A DNA stretch of 64,000 nt. Source: Candidatus Methanohalarchaeum thermophilum (GTDB lineage Archaea > Halobacteriota > Methanonatronarchaeia > Methanonatronarchaeales > Methanonatronarchaeaceae). A model generated the notes under the pieces. The model worked only from the letters and a program-made list of their open reading frames with translations. It made no database searches and was not told the DNA's origin. Location of the stretch: the NCBI GenBank assembly GCA_001914405.1, contig MSDW01000001.1, positions 992,001-1,056,000 of the forward strand, written 5' to 3'. Shown in pieces: positions 1 through 9,107 of the stretch. Both the position numbers and the translations under genes were made by a program. Numbering within the stretch: position 1 is the first letter of the stretch; each line of letters opens with the position of its first letter.

Positions 1-744
1 GTCCTCATCTGCCTAAAAATAAAGAAAGAAGACACATACCGAGAGATCGCTGAAGAAGCCAGGGAGATGCCGAGAATAAGAAGCAAACTCGACTTAAATA
101 AAGTTCCTCACCCTTCAACGCTCTGCAGAGCGTTCAACAAACTTTCGATGAAGAAATGGAGAAACCTCCTAAGGCTCTCAGTAAAGAAGCTGGACATCTC
201 AGGAGTTGCAGGGATCGATGCCTCCGGGTTCGACAGAAGCCACGCATCACGCTATTACACCCAGAGGTCGGAGATGAAGCTGAGTTCATTGAAGACGACG
301 CTCCTTGTAGATGCAAACGGGGCGATAGTCGACCTCCACGTAACGACAACCAGGAAGATATGACACAAAGATAGCTCCACAGATCGTTAGAAGGAACTCC
401 AAACTTATAGACGTCCTATTAGGAGATAAGGGATACGACGACAAAAAACTTAGAGAACTATGCCTCGAGAAAGATGTAACACCCGTTATCAAACATAAAG
501 AGTTCACAGAGAAGCATAAAAAACTCAACCAAGAGCTCGACGGCTACGAAAAAAGAAACATGAACGAGAGCCTTAACTCCTCGTTAAAGAGAAAGTATGG
601 CTCCCACGTCTCTTCTAGAACCTGGTGGAAACAGTTCAGAGAAATAACGGTAAAATGCCTAGTGCAAAACATAGAAAAAACAGTAAATTATCTCGCGACC
701 CTAACCCTTATGGTTCCAAGTAGTCTCAAAAGGGTTGCAACATA
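1..744 (+). pseudogene. IS5-type DDE transposase, 5'-truncated by window edge and frameshifted
   Basis: The reading frame is open from base 1, so the gene starts upstream of the window. The first part contains the first DDE acidic motif (GIDASGFDRSHAS) and the TTLLVDANGAIVDLHVTT block typical of haloarchaeal-type IS5-family transposases. Near base 358-362 the frame shifts by one base. The next frame continues with LLGDKGYDD (second Asp) and NESLNSSLKRKYG...WWKQFRE (C-terminal Glu region), ending at the TAG near 744. All catalytic blocks survive but lie in two frames, so I call it a pseudogene; programmed frameshifting is possible but unsupported by an obvious slippery run. No terminal inverted repeat was identified. 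Confidence 0.85.
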
Positions 745-867
745 GCCATTTTTTTCTATTAGAGATTTAATTTAGCTGTTATTAGTTTTGTCTTAATTGG
801 TATAGATGACTTTCTTCTTCACGAGTGAAGAAAAAAAGTAAATCAATGGGTTGTTTACTTGGTTTTA

Positions 868-2097
868 TCAATCTTTAAAATAAGAGTAGGTCCCTTTTTT
901 TGCATATTTACATCTTAAGCCCATTCTTTCTTCATCAACGGAGTAGGCTTCCATTCCCGGAACTATTACTTTTACTACTGGTATACCTATTTCTTCTCTA
1001 GTCAAATCATGTATGATAATTCTGTCAACGCCTATTTTCATCAAGTTTCTTGATATCTCTTCAATGTCGTCCAAAATGTCATCGTATCCGAATGATCTGT
1101 TTCTTATCTCACTAAATGAACATACATTTGATTTTGACTTGTTGAACCAGAATTTGTTTCTTTTTTTAAGGCTTTTGTAATCCTTTTTTATTTTTCCGTT
1201 AACAGAGTTTTCTTTCTTTTTTGAATTGTAGATTTGTAGTAATCTGCTCTGAGCTACTTCAGTAATAGCTCTCTTTAGAGCTACCTCTGAATTAGGATGG
1301 GATCCAAAACCAATAGTAAGTAAACTGGGATCTTTTTTCCTGAGATCTTCAGAAACAGCTGCAAATGTTGGAACATTGAGATCATGGGTTAAATCTCTCA
1401 GTATTATTGAAACATCGTTTTCCTTAAATTTGTTAATTAATTCATTTAGTTTATTGCTTTCTGGTTCAATAACTGGCCCAGTTTCTTTTTTTACCTTAGC
1501 TATAGACCAAGCATCTCTTTCAACGACTTCGGTTAAAGCATGAAGAACAGCTTCTTCTAATACATTACCAGAGGCTAAGCCATTTGTATTTGTTTTAAAT
1601 AGTCCACCAGTGTATTCTATTGATAGTGGATGAAAAACAGCTTCTGCTGGAACATATATTTCTTCTCCTTCAATTAAATCATAGGATTTAACCCAAGGTA
1701 ATCTTATATTCTCAAAATTACCTATGTGATCAGGTAGTATTAGTTTTCGAGGATTTAAAACTACATTATCTTCTTTAAGTTCATTAAAAGATGCTTTAAC
1801 TAAGTCTCTGTCATGTAATTCAGCTGAATACCTTTCAATAGATTCCATAATTGCCGAAACCTTAGCTTCTGTTTTATTTAATCCTTTACCTTTATACAAA
1901 GAAATAGCTCCCTCATCTGCGCTAGGTCTTGATGCAGTAACGACTGGTAATCCAACTCGGTCTAATTCAGTTATATCTTCTATTTTCGATAAATTAATAT
2001 TAGAACTATTATCTTGGATGTCTTTTAATGTTTCAGACGGTGATTTAACCCTATGGCTTCCGTTCTTATATTCTTTAATCCTCGACCTTAATCGCAT
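868..2097 (-). CDS. YcaO-domain protein, methanogenesis marker protein 1 type
   Basis: YcaO enzymes use ATP to activate a peptide-backbone amide. In methanogens this family, with TfuA, makes the thioglycine in the alpha subunit of methyl-coenzyme M reductase. Visible motifs (numbering from the longer start) are the N-terminal GSHRVKSPSET and ITELDRVGLPV blocks, the ATP/Mg-binding ESIER (about 88-92), EVVERDAW (about 193-200) and TEVAQSR (about 282-288). Length (about 409 residues) is normal. A TTG at 2106 in frame is an alternative start; ATG at 2097 is preferred and no clear ribosome site is seen. It is transcribed alone, convergent with the transposase remnant, and no TfuA gene lies nearby. 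Assignment to the methanogen subfamily is by recognised sequence; the McrA substrate is inferred. Confidence 0.88.
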   Translation of the reverse strand: MRLRSRIKEYKNGSHRVKSPSETLKDIQDNSSNINLSKIEDITELDRVGLPVVTASRPSADEGAISLYKGKGLNKTEAKVSAIMESIERYSAELHDRDLVKASFNELKEDNVVLNPRKLILPDHIGNFENIRLPWVKSYDLIEGEEIYVPAEAVFHPLSIEYTGGLFKTNTNGLASGNVLEEAVLHALTEVVERDAWSIAKVKKETGPVIEPESNKLNELINKFKENDVSIILRDLTHDLNVPTFAAVSEDLRKKDPSLLTIGFGSHPNSEVALKRAITEVAQSRLLQIYNSKKKENSVNGKIKKDYKSLKKRNKFWFNKSKSNVCSFSEIRNRSFGYDDILDDIEEISRNLMKIGVDRIIIHDLTREEIGIPVVKVIVPGMEAYSVDEERMGLRCKYAKKGTYSYFKD

Positions 2098-2106
2098 AAA
2101 TATCAA

Positions 2107-2472
2107 GAAAAAAATAGATATTCAATTACAAAAATTTTTGTACAAAAACATTTAATTTTTAAAAAAGAAAGAAGCAAGGAACTAAGATAATTTTTAAGAC
2201 AAAAGAGCTTTCCTTTAATTGAAAGGAACTTATGAGTTTAGTAAGTTATAATGGCTGAAAAATCAACTTTAATGAAAAATATCCTGGTATAAATAGATAT
2301 AATTAACCGTGGTTAGGGTATAAACAGGTTACTAAGTTTTTTTATATGGGCCTTAAATCTTGTCTTAATAGCTTAATCTGTTTGGTTCGTTAATATTAGT
2401 TATGTCCTTATAGGGAAAGATATATGGAAATTAAAATAAAATTTCGGTAAAGAAGGATTTTGGGGTTAGAAA
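2107..2472. other. Divergent intergenic region, YcaO / DUF2284
   Basis: This 366-base A+T-rich spacer separates two divergently transcribed genes and should hold both promoters. Several TATA-like stretches are present, plus a small inverted repeat (TTTCCTTTAATTGAAAGGAA, about 2211-2230) that could be an operator or a short hairpin. No convincing gene was found. Confidence 0.4.
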
Positions 2473-3057
2473 TTGAAGGAATTTGATAAAAAATTAGAGG
2501 AAAAGGCTTTAGAGCTTGGAGCGGATTATGTACAGTTTCTTGATATAGAAGATGTTGTAGTGGATCAAAGAGTAAGGTTAAAGTGCCAAGTTCCTATTTG
2601 CCCTCATTATAATAATAACCTAATGTGTCCACCTCATATTCCCTCTGTAGAAATGTTTAAGAAAGCTCTTAAAAACTATGAAAAAGCTTTCTTTGTACAA
2701 ATTATTACATCAGTTAATTCACTTGATAATGGTAATAATATAGAAGATGATTGGGAAGAAAGAAGCAAGGATCACGAAGGATATAAGAAGGAACTTTTGG
2801 ATATCATGAACGAGTTAGAGAGATTTGCTTTCAAGGAAGGTTATCATTTAGCTACTGGATTAATTGGTGGTAGCTGCCCACTCTGTGACAAATGCGTAAT
2901 TGAAGAAGGTAGTACAGAGTGCAGACACCCCTACATGGCCCGACCTTCTATGGAGGGATTGGGGATAGATGTAATCGAAACCTGTAAAAACGCCGGAATC
3001 CAGATAAATTTATCATCCGAAGAAAAAGTTAGATGGAATGGACTTTTATTACTTTAA
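2473..3057 (+). CDS. DUF2284 cysteine-rich metal-binding protein
   Basis: A 194-residue protein with two cysteine groups: C38, C43 and C52 in a KCQVPICP...MCPP context, and C135, C138, C141 and C150 in GGSCPLCDKC...ECRHP. This is the pattern of the DUF2284 family, common in anaerobes and methanogens and presumed to bind metal or an Fe-S cluster; no reaction is established. The C-terminal GLGIDVIETCKNAG segment is also typical. The start used is TTG at 2473, with only a weak AGAAGGA-like site about 20 bases upstream. It is a single gene, divergent from ycaO, and the juxtaposition hints at a shared anaerobic role but does not prove one. Confidence 0.8.
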   Translation: MKEFDKKLEEKALELGADYVQFLDIEDVVVDQRVRLKCQVPICPHYNNNLMCPPHIPSVEMFKKALKNYEKAFFVQIITSVNSLDNGNNIEDDWEERSKDHEGYKKELLDIMNELERFAFKEGYHLATGLIGGSCPLCDKCVIEEGSTECRHPYMARPSMEGLGIDVIETCKNAGIQINLSSEEKVRWNGLLLL

Positions 3058-3246
3058 GAAAAAATTAAACTGTTTTAAAAAAAAATAAGAATCTTAAAAT
3101 CTCTATTTAAATCTAAGAGATTTAAAGTTATTATTTTATCTATTTGGTCTTTTTAATTCTCTGCTTATTTTTCTCTTAATAGGTTTTTTAAATGAATTTT
3201 AGTTTTTTTATCTATAAATTTGTTATTTTTGTTTGTCTTTTGTCTT

Positions 3247-5016
3247 TTAGAGGTTTATTCTTCTTTTTAATCTGGTTGATTTGTTTAGTAATTTTATTTC
3301 TATTTCTTCTATTATTTCTTCTAGTGCTTGGGGTAATTTTTTAATTGATGGGCATTGGACATAGTAATCAAAGATATTCATTCTTTGGTATTCTGGTTCT
3401 TCTTCGTTGATGTTTATTTCGGCTATCTTTGAATTGTATTTTTTCTTTAGGGATCTTATTCTCTGGCTTGGTTTCTGCGTTCCTCTTTCTACTTTGGGAT
3501 CGTATTCTGAGTCTGTGATGGTGATGATTACGGGATTAAGTTTATCGTTGAATTGGAGTATTTCTTCAATTTTTTTGTCGGCAACTTTTAATGCTTTCTC
3601 TGGATTTGTTCCTCCTCCTGCCCCTACTTCGTAACTAGGTTCTCCAAACCAATCTTTAATTACCTCGTATTCGGTGTCGAAGGCGATCGTACAAGCTTTT
3701 TCGTCAAGTTCTTCTAGAGCTTTTCTTATGCTCCAGCAACTTTTAAGCGCTCGTCGTATTAATTTCCCTGACATGCTTCCGCTTTTGTCTAATAATATAA
3801 CAATTGCAAGGGAATTTTCTTTTTCTCTATTTGGATAGTATTTCTTAAAGATCTTTGATTTGCCTTCTCTTTTGGCTTTCATGGCAGATCTCAAATCGAT
3901 TTTTCCTCTTCTTTCTTTCCTTCTCCACTGTTCTCTCATGTTTAATTTTATTTTTTTAAGTATTCTCTTGATTTGGTTCTTTCTGGTAATCATTTTTTGA
4001 TCGAAGAATTCATCTAATGAGATTTCTTTTTCATTGGAATCTGTTGGGGAAGGAGACCATCCTCCTCCTTTTTTAATTAGTTTTGCTTCTTTTTGTATTT
4101 CAGTATCTAGTTCTTTTTTTGTCTCTTTTTCGTTTTTTCTGGAGGTTTCTTCTATTTGATAGCTATTAGTCTGTTTTTCTTTCATTAACTTGTCTATATG
4201 TAATTTAGAGAGTTCGTCTTTTTGAACTTTGTCTTTTATATCTACGTTTTTATCGAATTGTGTGGAGAAACTAAAACCTTGTATATTTCCATAGAGGGGT
4301 TTTATGTTTGGATAAAGTTTGGGGATTAGTTCATATGATGCTGACGCTTCGTTGATTCTTTCTTCAGAGTCATCTAAAAATATAAACCTATCCAAATGTT
4401 CTTTAAGTTCATCAAATTTTTTTCCATCGAAGTTGAGTTCTAGGTCATTGGTTTTAATTCCAACTTTCGTGTTTAAATTTCTTGAAACGCTTTTAGATAA
4501 ATTTTTATTGTCTAGATCACCATTTAAGGAATTTATGATTAATTTTTTCCTAAAATCGTCTTCTAGAAATTTTCTACAGTAGGCATCTAAAAAGCCAACA
4601 TTGTTATTTTGGGCTTCTTGGTATATTTTATTTTTAAAGTATTTTCTACTTAAAGGATAGATTTCTATGAATTTTTGTTCGACCCTTGCGTCCTCAATTT
4701 TTTTTATGAAATTTTTGATAGATAATCTTTTGATATCTTCGACTTTTTTTTGGATTTTCTCAGCAATTTCATTTGCCTTTAGGTCTGAGAACATGATATG
4801 AGCTAGGTTGTGGTAGTTTAGGGCCTTTATTTCTATTAGGTAATCTTCGTATTCTTCGAATTGATTAGATTTTTTCTCTAATGGGAGGTAAATTATGTGG
4901 TCATTTCTTAGATCTGCAGAATCTTTGCTAACCTTAATATCTTCTTTACCAAGTAGAATTCTGTCTATTTTTTGAAAAAATCTTTTTTCGGATTCGTAGT
5001 TTGCTTTAATCGTCAT
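3247..5016 (-). CDS. VWA-domain protein, partner of MoxR ATPase
   Basis: A 589-residue protein with a C-terminal von Willebrand A domain. The MIDAS motif DKSGSMSG lies at 410-417 and a second acidic TDSEYD loop near residue 500. The N-terminal half is helical and charged, and a Lys/Glu-rich linker covers about 275-345. Near residue 69 the sequence YHNLAHIMFSD resembles the HExxH-like motif seen in some VWA partners of MoxR ATPases, but with Asn in place of the Glu. Its start overlaps the upstream MoxR-like ATPase gene by 11 bases, so translation is probably coupled. MoxR-VWA pairs (NorQ/NorD, CbbQ/CbbO) act as chaperones that remodel or load metals into an enzyme. The client here is unknown. 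Confidence 0.85.
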   Translation of the reverse strand: MTIKANYESEKRFFQKIDRILLGKEDIKVSKDSADLRNDHIIYLPLEKKSNQFEEYEDYLIEIKALNYHNLAHIMFSDLKANEIAEKIQKKVEDIKRLSIKNFIKKIEDARVEQKFIEIYPLSRKYFKNKIYQEAQNNNVGFLDAYCRKFLEDDFRKKLIINSLNGDLDNKNLSKSVSRNLNTKVGIKTNDLELNFDGKKFDELKEHLDRFIFLDDSEERINEASASYELIPKLYPNIKPLYGNIQGFSFSTQFDKNVDIKDKVQKDELSKLHIDKLMKEKQTNSYQIEETSRKNEKETKKELDTEIQKEAKLIKKGGGWSPSPTDSNEKEISLDEFFDQKMITRKNQIKRILKKIKLNMREQWRRKERRGKIDLRSAMKAKREGKSKIFKKYYPNREKENSLAIVILLDKSGSMSGKLIRRALKSCWSIRKALEELDEKACTIAFDTEYEVIKDWFGEPSYEVGAGGGTNPEKALKVADKKIEEILQFNDKLNPVIITITDSEYDPKVERGTQKPSQRIRSLKKKYNSKIAEININEEEPEYQRMNIFDYYVQCPSIKKLPQALEEIIEEIEIKLLNKSTRLKRRINL

Positions 5017-5845
5017 TTTCGATTAAATGCAACTTTGCGATTTCTTTAACGGCTCTTCTTTCTTCTTTTTTAAATTTATTTACCAGCATATTGAGAGCTA
5101 ATTTCTCTCCGAAAACTTTTTTGTTTTCTTCGTATTGGATAAGCATTCTAGTGGAAACTGGTGTTCTGATATCTTTCGTTGGGTTGTTAGACATTTTTCT
5201 TAACTTGTTAGCCATTTTAATTAAGTCTTTATCTTTGATTACTCTATTTTCTACTTCTTCATCGTAGGGGTATTCGAGGATAACCTTGAATCTATCTCTA
5301 AGTGCTTCGTTTAATTCGCTGGTTCCTTTGTAATCGGGGTTCATTGTTGCTATAAACCAGAAATCCTTGTTAGCTTCTATAATTTCTCCATCTTTTTGTG
5401 TTAGGGTTATTTCCCTGAAGTCTAAGGCACTATGTAAAACAAATAAGATTTCGGGAGGTGCAGCGTTTATTTCGTCTACCATTAGTAAACCGCCGTTTTT
5501 CATTAATCTGGTTAGAACGCCATCCTCCCATTTAAAGTTTCCTCCTTGTTCGGGAACCCATTGTCCAACGAAGTCTTCAACGGTGGTCATTCTATTTAAG
5601 TTTACTCTAATTATCGGCATTTTAAGTTTTTCTGCTACTTTCTTGACTGCATGGGTCTTTCCAGCTCCAGTTGGTCCAATTAATAAAGTATTCTGTGGGT
5701 GTCCATTTGGTCTTTTTTTGAATGCTTTTTTGAGAACTTCTATATCGGTTTTATCACCAGGTAGTTTTCTTGGATGGTACTTTTTAACTTTCTTGGGAAT
5801 CAATTTCTTGAGTTCCTGATCTGGAGTTCTTGCTGGTGCCTTCAT
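5006..5845 (-). CDS. MoxR-family AAA+ ATPase (CbbQ/NorQ-like)
   Basis: A 279-residue AAA+ ATPase. Walker A is GPTGAGKT (57-64), Walker B is LLMVDEIN (119-126), sensor 1 is ATMNP (166-170) and an arginine-finger segment is NEALRDRF (179-186). The small size and domain order match the CbbQ/NorQ group of MoxR ATPases, which form hexamers and act on a client enzyme with a VWA partner. The ATG overlaps the stop of the upstream Fe-S gene (ATGA) and its own 3' end overlaps the VWA gene, giving a tightly coupled three-gene operon. ATPase identity is clear; the client is not. Confidence 0.9.
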   Translation of the reverse strand: MKAPARTPDQELKKLIPKKVKKYHPRKLPGDKTDIEVLKKAFKKRPNGHPQNTLLIGPTGAGKTHAVKKVAEKLKMPIIRVNLNRMTTVEDFVGQWVPEQGGNFKWEDGVLTRLMKNGGLLMVDEINAAPPEILFVLHSALDFREITLTQKDGEIIEANKDFWFIATMNPDYKGTSELNEALRDRFKVILEYPYDEEVENRVIKDKDLIKMANKLRKMSNNPTKDIRTPVSTRMLIQYEENKKVFGEKLALNMLVNKFKKEERRAVKEIAKLHLIENDD

Positions 5846-6930
5846 TCTATTAGCCTAATTAAGTGGTTTGTGAGGTCTACTATAGGTTTAGCGTCTTCTT
5901 TTTTTCTTTCAACTACATCTTCAAAATGATATAAGCAAAATGGACAGTATGTAATCATTTCGTCGGATACTTGATCTGCTTTTTCTATGGAAAGCATGCC
6001 GATATCATCACTTATATCTGGATAAAGAGGTTTTACTCCAGCAGGAGCTCCACAGCAAATTATTTCTTCTGATAGTTCTTTTGAACCGTTATTGGTTTCT
6101 TCTAGTATTTCTCTTGGAGCTTCCGATGCATCTTTTCCATGACATCCATCCTTTATCGAGAGGTTTAAGTCATCATTTTTTAGAGTTAGTCTTTCTTCTT
6201 TGAGAAGTTTGTTAAAGAAATCCACTGATAGTTTAACTTCAAATTCAGGTTCTTCATATTGCTTAGCGTACTCATGTTTCATTTGACTATAGCATGAAGG
6301 ACAAGATACAATTAATTTTTCTATTCCTTGAGATTTTATTTCGCCCATGTAATTTTTAGCGTATTCCTCAAATTCATCAACATGGCCGTTGTCTGTTACA
6401 AATAAGCCGCAGCATTTTTCTTGGTCTATTAGTTGTGGTTTAATGCCGGCTTTATTTAATATTTTTATTGTGTTTTGAGCAATTTCTGGATGTTTATATG
6501 AGATCCAGCATCCGGCCATGTAACCTATTTTTGAATTATCTGAAAACTCTAGCTCTTCATTAACCCAGTTTTTTCTTTCTGAAACTTCGTAGCCACCGGG
6601 ATTATATTTTTCAAATATGTTATTAACTATGTGGCTTGTTTTTTTAGGTTCTTCACCTTTTTTAGCTATAATTTCTCTTTCTTTTTGTATTATATCTGAA
6701 ATAGGTATATCTTCAGGGCAATAATCATCACATATTCCACATCTTGTGCAAAGGTATATGCTATCGTATTCCTTTTCTGTCAGTTTTTCGTTGTTTTTTA
6801 GTTTTTTAAGAAGTTGGGATTTAGATCTGGGTGAGTAAACCGGTTCTTCCCTAACTCTTGTTATTGGACAGATTTCTTTACATTTGCCGCATTCGGTACA
6901 TTTTTCCAGTTCTTTTATGAAATCTACCAT
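5842..6930 (-). CDS. Fe-S oxidoreductase with two 4Fe-4S motifs and two CCG domains (HdrD/GlpC-like)
   Basis: A 362-residue soluble protein. Two ferredoxin-type clusters are visible near the N-terminus (CTECGKCKEICP and CTRCGICDDYCP). Two CCG domains follow: GC...CCGLF...CPSC and GCH...CCGAPAG...CPFC. This is the layout of the HdrD subunit of heterodisulfide reductase and relatives such as GlpC. It lacks the cytochrome partner in the neighbourhood and is shorter than HdrD, so a general electron-transfer role is safer than heterodisulfide reductase. It is the first gene of the operon with the MoxR and VWA genes, suggesting that the pair matures or serves this redox protein or its complex. A TATA box about 25 bases upstream suggests leaderless mRNA. 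Confidence 0.85.
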   Translation of the reverse strand: MVDFIKELEKCTECGKCKEICPITRVREEPVYSPRSKSQLLKKLKNNEKLTEKEYDSIYLCTRCGICDDYCPEDIPISDIIQKEREIIAKKGEEPKKTSHIVNNIFEKYNPGGYEVSERKNWVNEELEFSDNSKIGYMAGCWISYKHPEIAQNTIKILNKAGIKPQLIDQEKCCGLFVTDNGHVDEFEEYAKNYMGEIKSQGIEKLIVSCPSCYSQMKHEYAKQYEEPEFEVKLSVDFFNKLLKEERLTLKNDDLNLSIKDGCHGKDASEAPREILEETNNGSKELSEEIICCGAPAGVKPLYPDISDDIGMLSIEKADQVSDEMITYCPFCLYHFEDVVERKKEDAKPIVDLTNHLIRLIE

Positions 6931-6940
6931 TTAGAATCAC

Positions 6941-6958
6941 ATTTATTTATATACTTTT
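6941..6958 (-). promoter_or_regulatory. TATA-box promoter of the Fe-S/MoxR/VWA operon
   Basis: On the reverse strand the sequence AAAAGTATATAAATAAAT places an archaeal TATA box roughly 25 bases before the ATG of the Fe-S oxidoreductase. No Shine-Dalgarno site lies between, which is the pattern of a leaderless transcript. Confidence 0.5.
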
Positions 6959-7052
6959 AAGGCAAAAATAATATTTCTTTTTTTATTGTCTTTGTTCGGT
7001 TTTAGAGATATTTTTCAACACCTACTGATTACGTTTATTGTCTAATGGAAAC

Positions 7053-7061
7053 CTTTATAAA
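7053..7061 (+). promoter_or_regulatory. TATA box of the acetate operon
   Basis: CTTTATAAA lies about 30 bases before the expected transcription start, with a short leader carrying a GGTGG Shine-Dalgarno site (about 7094-7098) seven bases before the acs ATG. This makes a leadered, well-translated operon likely. Confidence 0.5.
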
Positions 7062-7104
7062 CAACGAATATAATGATTAATCATTAAGAAATAGGTGGTA
7101 AGCA

Positions 7105-9060
7105 ATGGCAGGAAAAAAAGAACAACAAAAAATAAAACCAACACAGGAATTTAAGGAACAAGCCAACACCAAAGACAGAGTAGAATGCCAAAACTACCCA
7201 CAGTGCTTCGAAAGATACGCAAACCTACTCGACTGGAAAGAAAACTGGGATAAAGTACTAGACGCAACCAACCCCCCCTTCTACAAATGGTTCGTAGGAG
7301 GAAAACTAAATGCATCCTATAACTGCATAGACAGACATTTAGAAGAAAGAAAAGACCAAACAGCAATAATTTGGGAAGGAGAAAAAGGAGAAAACCAAAG
7401 AATAGCATATCAAGACCTCTATAGAAAAACAAACGAACTAGCAGCAGTACTTAGAGATGAACTAGATATAGAAGAAGACGAAGTAATAACCCTACATCTT
7501 CCAATGTTACCAGCGCTACCAATAACCATGTTAGCATGTGCAAGAATAGGAGCACCACATAGCGAAGTATTTGCAGGATTCAGCGCAAAAGCAGTAGCAG
7601 AAAGAATGGACGATGCAAAAAGCAACATACTAATAACATGCGACGGCTACTACCGAAGAGGAAAATTCCTTAACCACAAAGAGAAAGCAGATAAAGCTGT
7701 AGAAGAAGCAGATATAGATGTCGATAAAGTACTAATATGGAAGAGAAACGACGAAATACACCCTGAAGTAGATCTAAAAGAAGACAGAGACCTCATTGTC
7801 CAAGACCTACTAGATAATAAAAAAGGCGAAAGAGTAGAACCAGTTCCCAGAAACTCAGAAGACCTACTATTTCTAATGTACACCTCAGGTACTACGGGAA
7901 AACCAAAGGGCTGCCAACACAGAACAGGAGGATACCTAGCTTACGTAGCAGGAACAAGCAGAGACATACATGACATCCATCCTGAAGACACATATTGGTG
8001 TATGGCAGACATAGGATGGATAACTGGGCATTCTTACATTGTATACGGGCCACTTGCCCTAGGAACTACGACAGTAATGTATGAAGGAGCTCCCGATTAC
8101 CCAAATAAAGGAAGAACATGGGAAATTGCCGAAAAATACGATATAGACACACTAAACACTTCACCCACAGCGATAAGGATGTTTTCCAAATGGGGAAAAG
8201 AATACCCTGAACAATACGACTTCGATTTTAAGTTGCTAGGAACAGTCGGTGAACCAATACAAGAAGAAGCATGGGAATGGTACTATAAAAACATAGGAAA
8301 AAGAAAAGCTCCAGTAGTAGACAAATGGTGGCAGACAGAAACAGGAGGAAATTTAATAACAACATATCCTGCATCAGACGAAATGAAACCTGGAGCAGCT
8401 GGTAAACCAATAATGGGAATAGAAGCAGCAGTGTACGATGAAGAAGGAAAAGAAATAGATCCAGGAGAACAGGGAAGCATAGTTATAACCAAACCTTGGC
8501 CTGGAATGCTACAAACAATTTACGGAAACGATGAAAGATTTATCTCAGAATACTGGGAAAACTACTCAGACACAGAAAGCGACGAAATGGAAGACTGGGT
8601 CTATGAACCAGAAGACGAAGTAAGACTAGAAGAAGACGGATACTATAGGTTCTTAGGCAGAAAAGACGAAGTTATGAATGTAGCAGGCCACAGGCTAGGT
8701 ACAGGAGAACTAGAAGATGCAATAACTGAGGTACCAGAAGTTGCAGAAGTTGCAGTAGCAGCACGAAAGCACGCTGAAAAGGGAGAAGTACCCGATGCCT
8801 ATGTAATATTAAAGCAAGATACCGATGGATCTGATGAACTAAGGGAAAAAATAACAAAATCAGTTGAAACAGAAATAGGGCCTATCGCGAGACCATACAA
8901 CATATTCTTTGTAGAAGATGTACCTAAGACCAGAAGTGGAAAAATAATGAGGAGATTACTAGAAGATATCAGCAACCAAGAACCTCTAGGTGATATAACT
9001 ACACTAAAAGACCCTGAGGTACCAGAACAAATCAGAGAAAAAGTTAGAAGCATAGAATAG
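7105..9060 (+). CDS. acs: Acetyl-CoA synthetase (AMP-forming)
   Basis: Converts acetate, ATP and CoA to acetyl-CoA, AMP and pyrophosphate. At 651 residues it has the full length of the family. The adenylate-forming signature YTSGTTGKPKG is present, as is WWQTETGG, whose first tryptophan limits the substrate to acetate in Acs enzymes. The hinge region GRKDEVMNVAGHR and the catalytic C-terminal lysine in KTRSGKIMRR are also present. The ATG at 7105 follows a GGTGG ribosome site. It is followed by a UspA/membrane fusion and an acetate-permease-like symporter, so the three form an acetate uptake and activation module. The C-terminal lysine is the usual site of acetylation control in the family; no acetyltransferase is seen here. 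Confidence 0.95.
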   Translation: MAGKKEQQKIKPTQEFKEQANTKDRVECQNYPQCFERYANLLDWKENWDKVLDATNPPFYKWFVGGKLNASYNCIDRHLEERKDQTAIIWEGEKGENQRIAYQDLYRKTNELAAVLRDELDIEEDEVITLHLPMLPALPITMLACARIGAPHSEVFAGFSAKAVAERMDDAKSNILITCDGYYRRGKFLNHKEKADKAVEEADIDVDKVLIWKRNDEIHPEVDLKEDRDLIVQDLLDNKKGERVEPVPRNSEDLLFLMYTSGTTGKPKGCQHRTGGYLAYVAGTSRDIHDIHPEDTYWCMADIGWITGHSYIVYGPLALGTTTVMYEGAPDYPNKGRTWEIAEKYDIDTLNTSPTAIRMFSKWGKEYPEQYDFDFKLLGTVGEPIQEEAWEWYYKNIGKRKAPVVDKWWQTETGGNLITTYPASDEMKPGAAGKPIMGIEAAVYDEEGKEIDPGEQGSIVITKPWPGMLQTIYGNDERFISEYWENYSDTESDEMEDWVYEPEDEVRLEEDGYYRFLGRKDEVMNVAGHRLGTGELEDAITEVPEVAEVAVAARKHAEKGEVPDAYVILKQDTDGSDELREKITKSVETEIGPIARPYNIFFVEDVPKTRSGKIMRRLLEDISNQEPLGDITTLKDPEVPEQIREKVRSIE

Positions 9061-9107
9061 CACGGTGAAAATAAAATAAAAATAAAATTAAGTATAGGTT
9101 TTTACAG

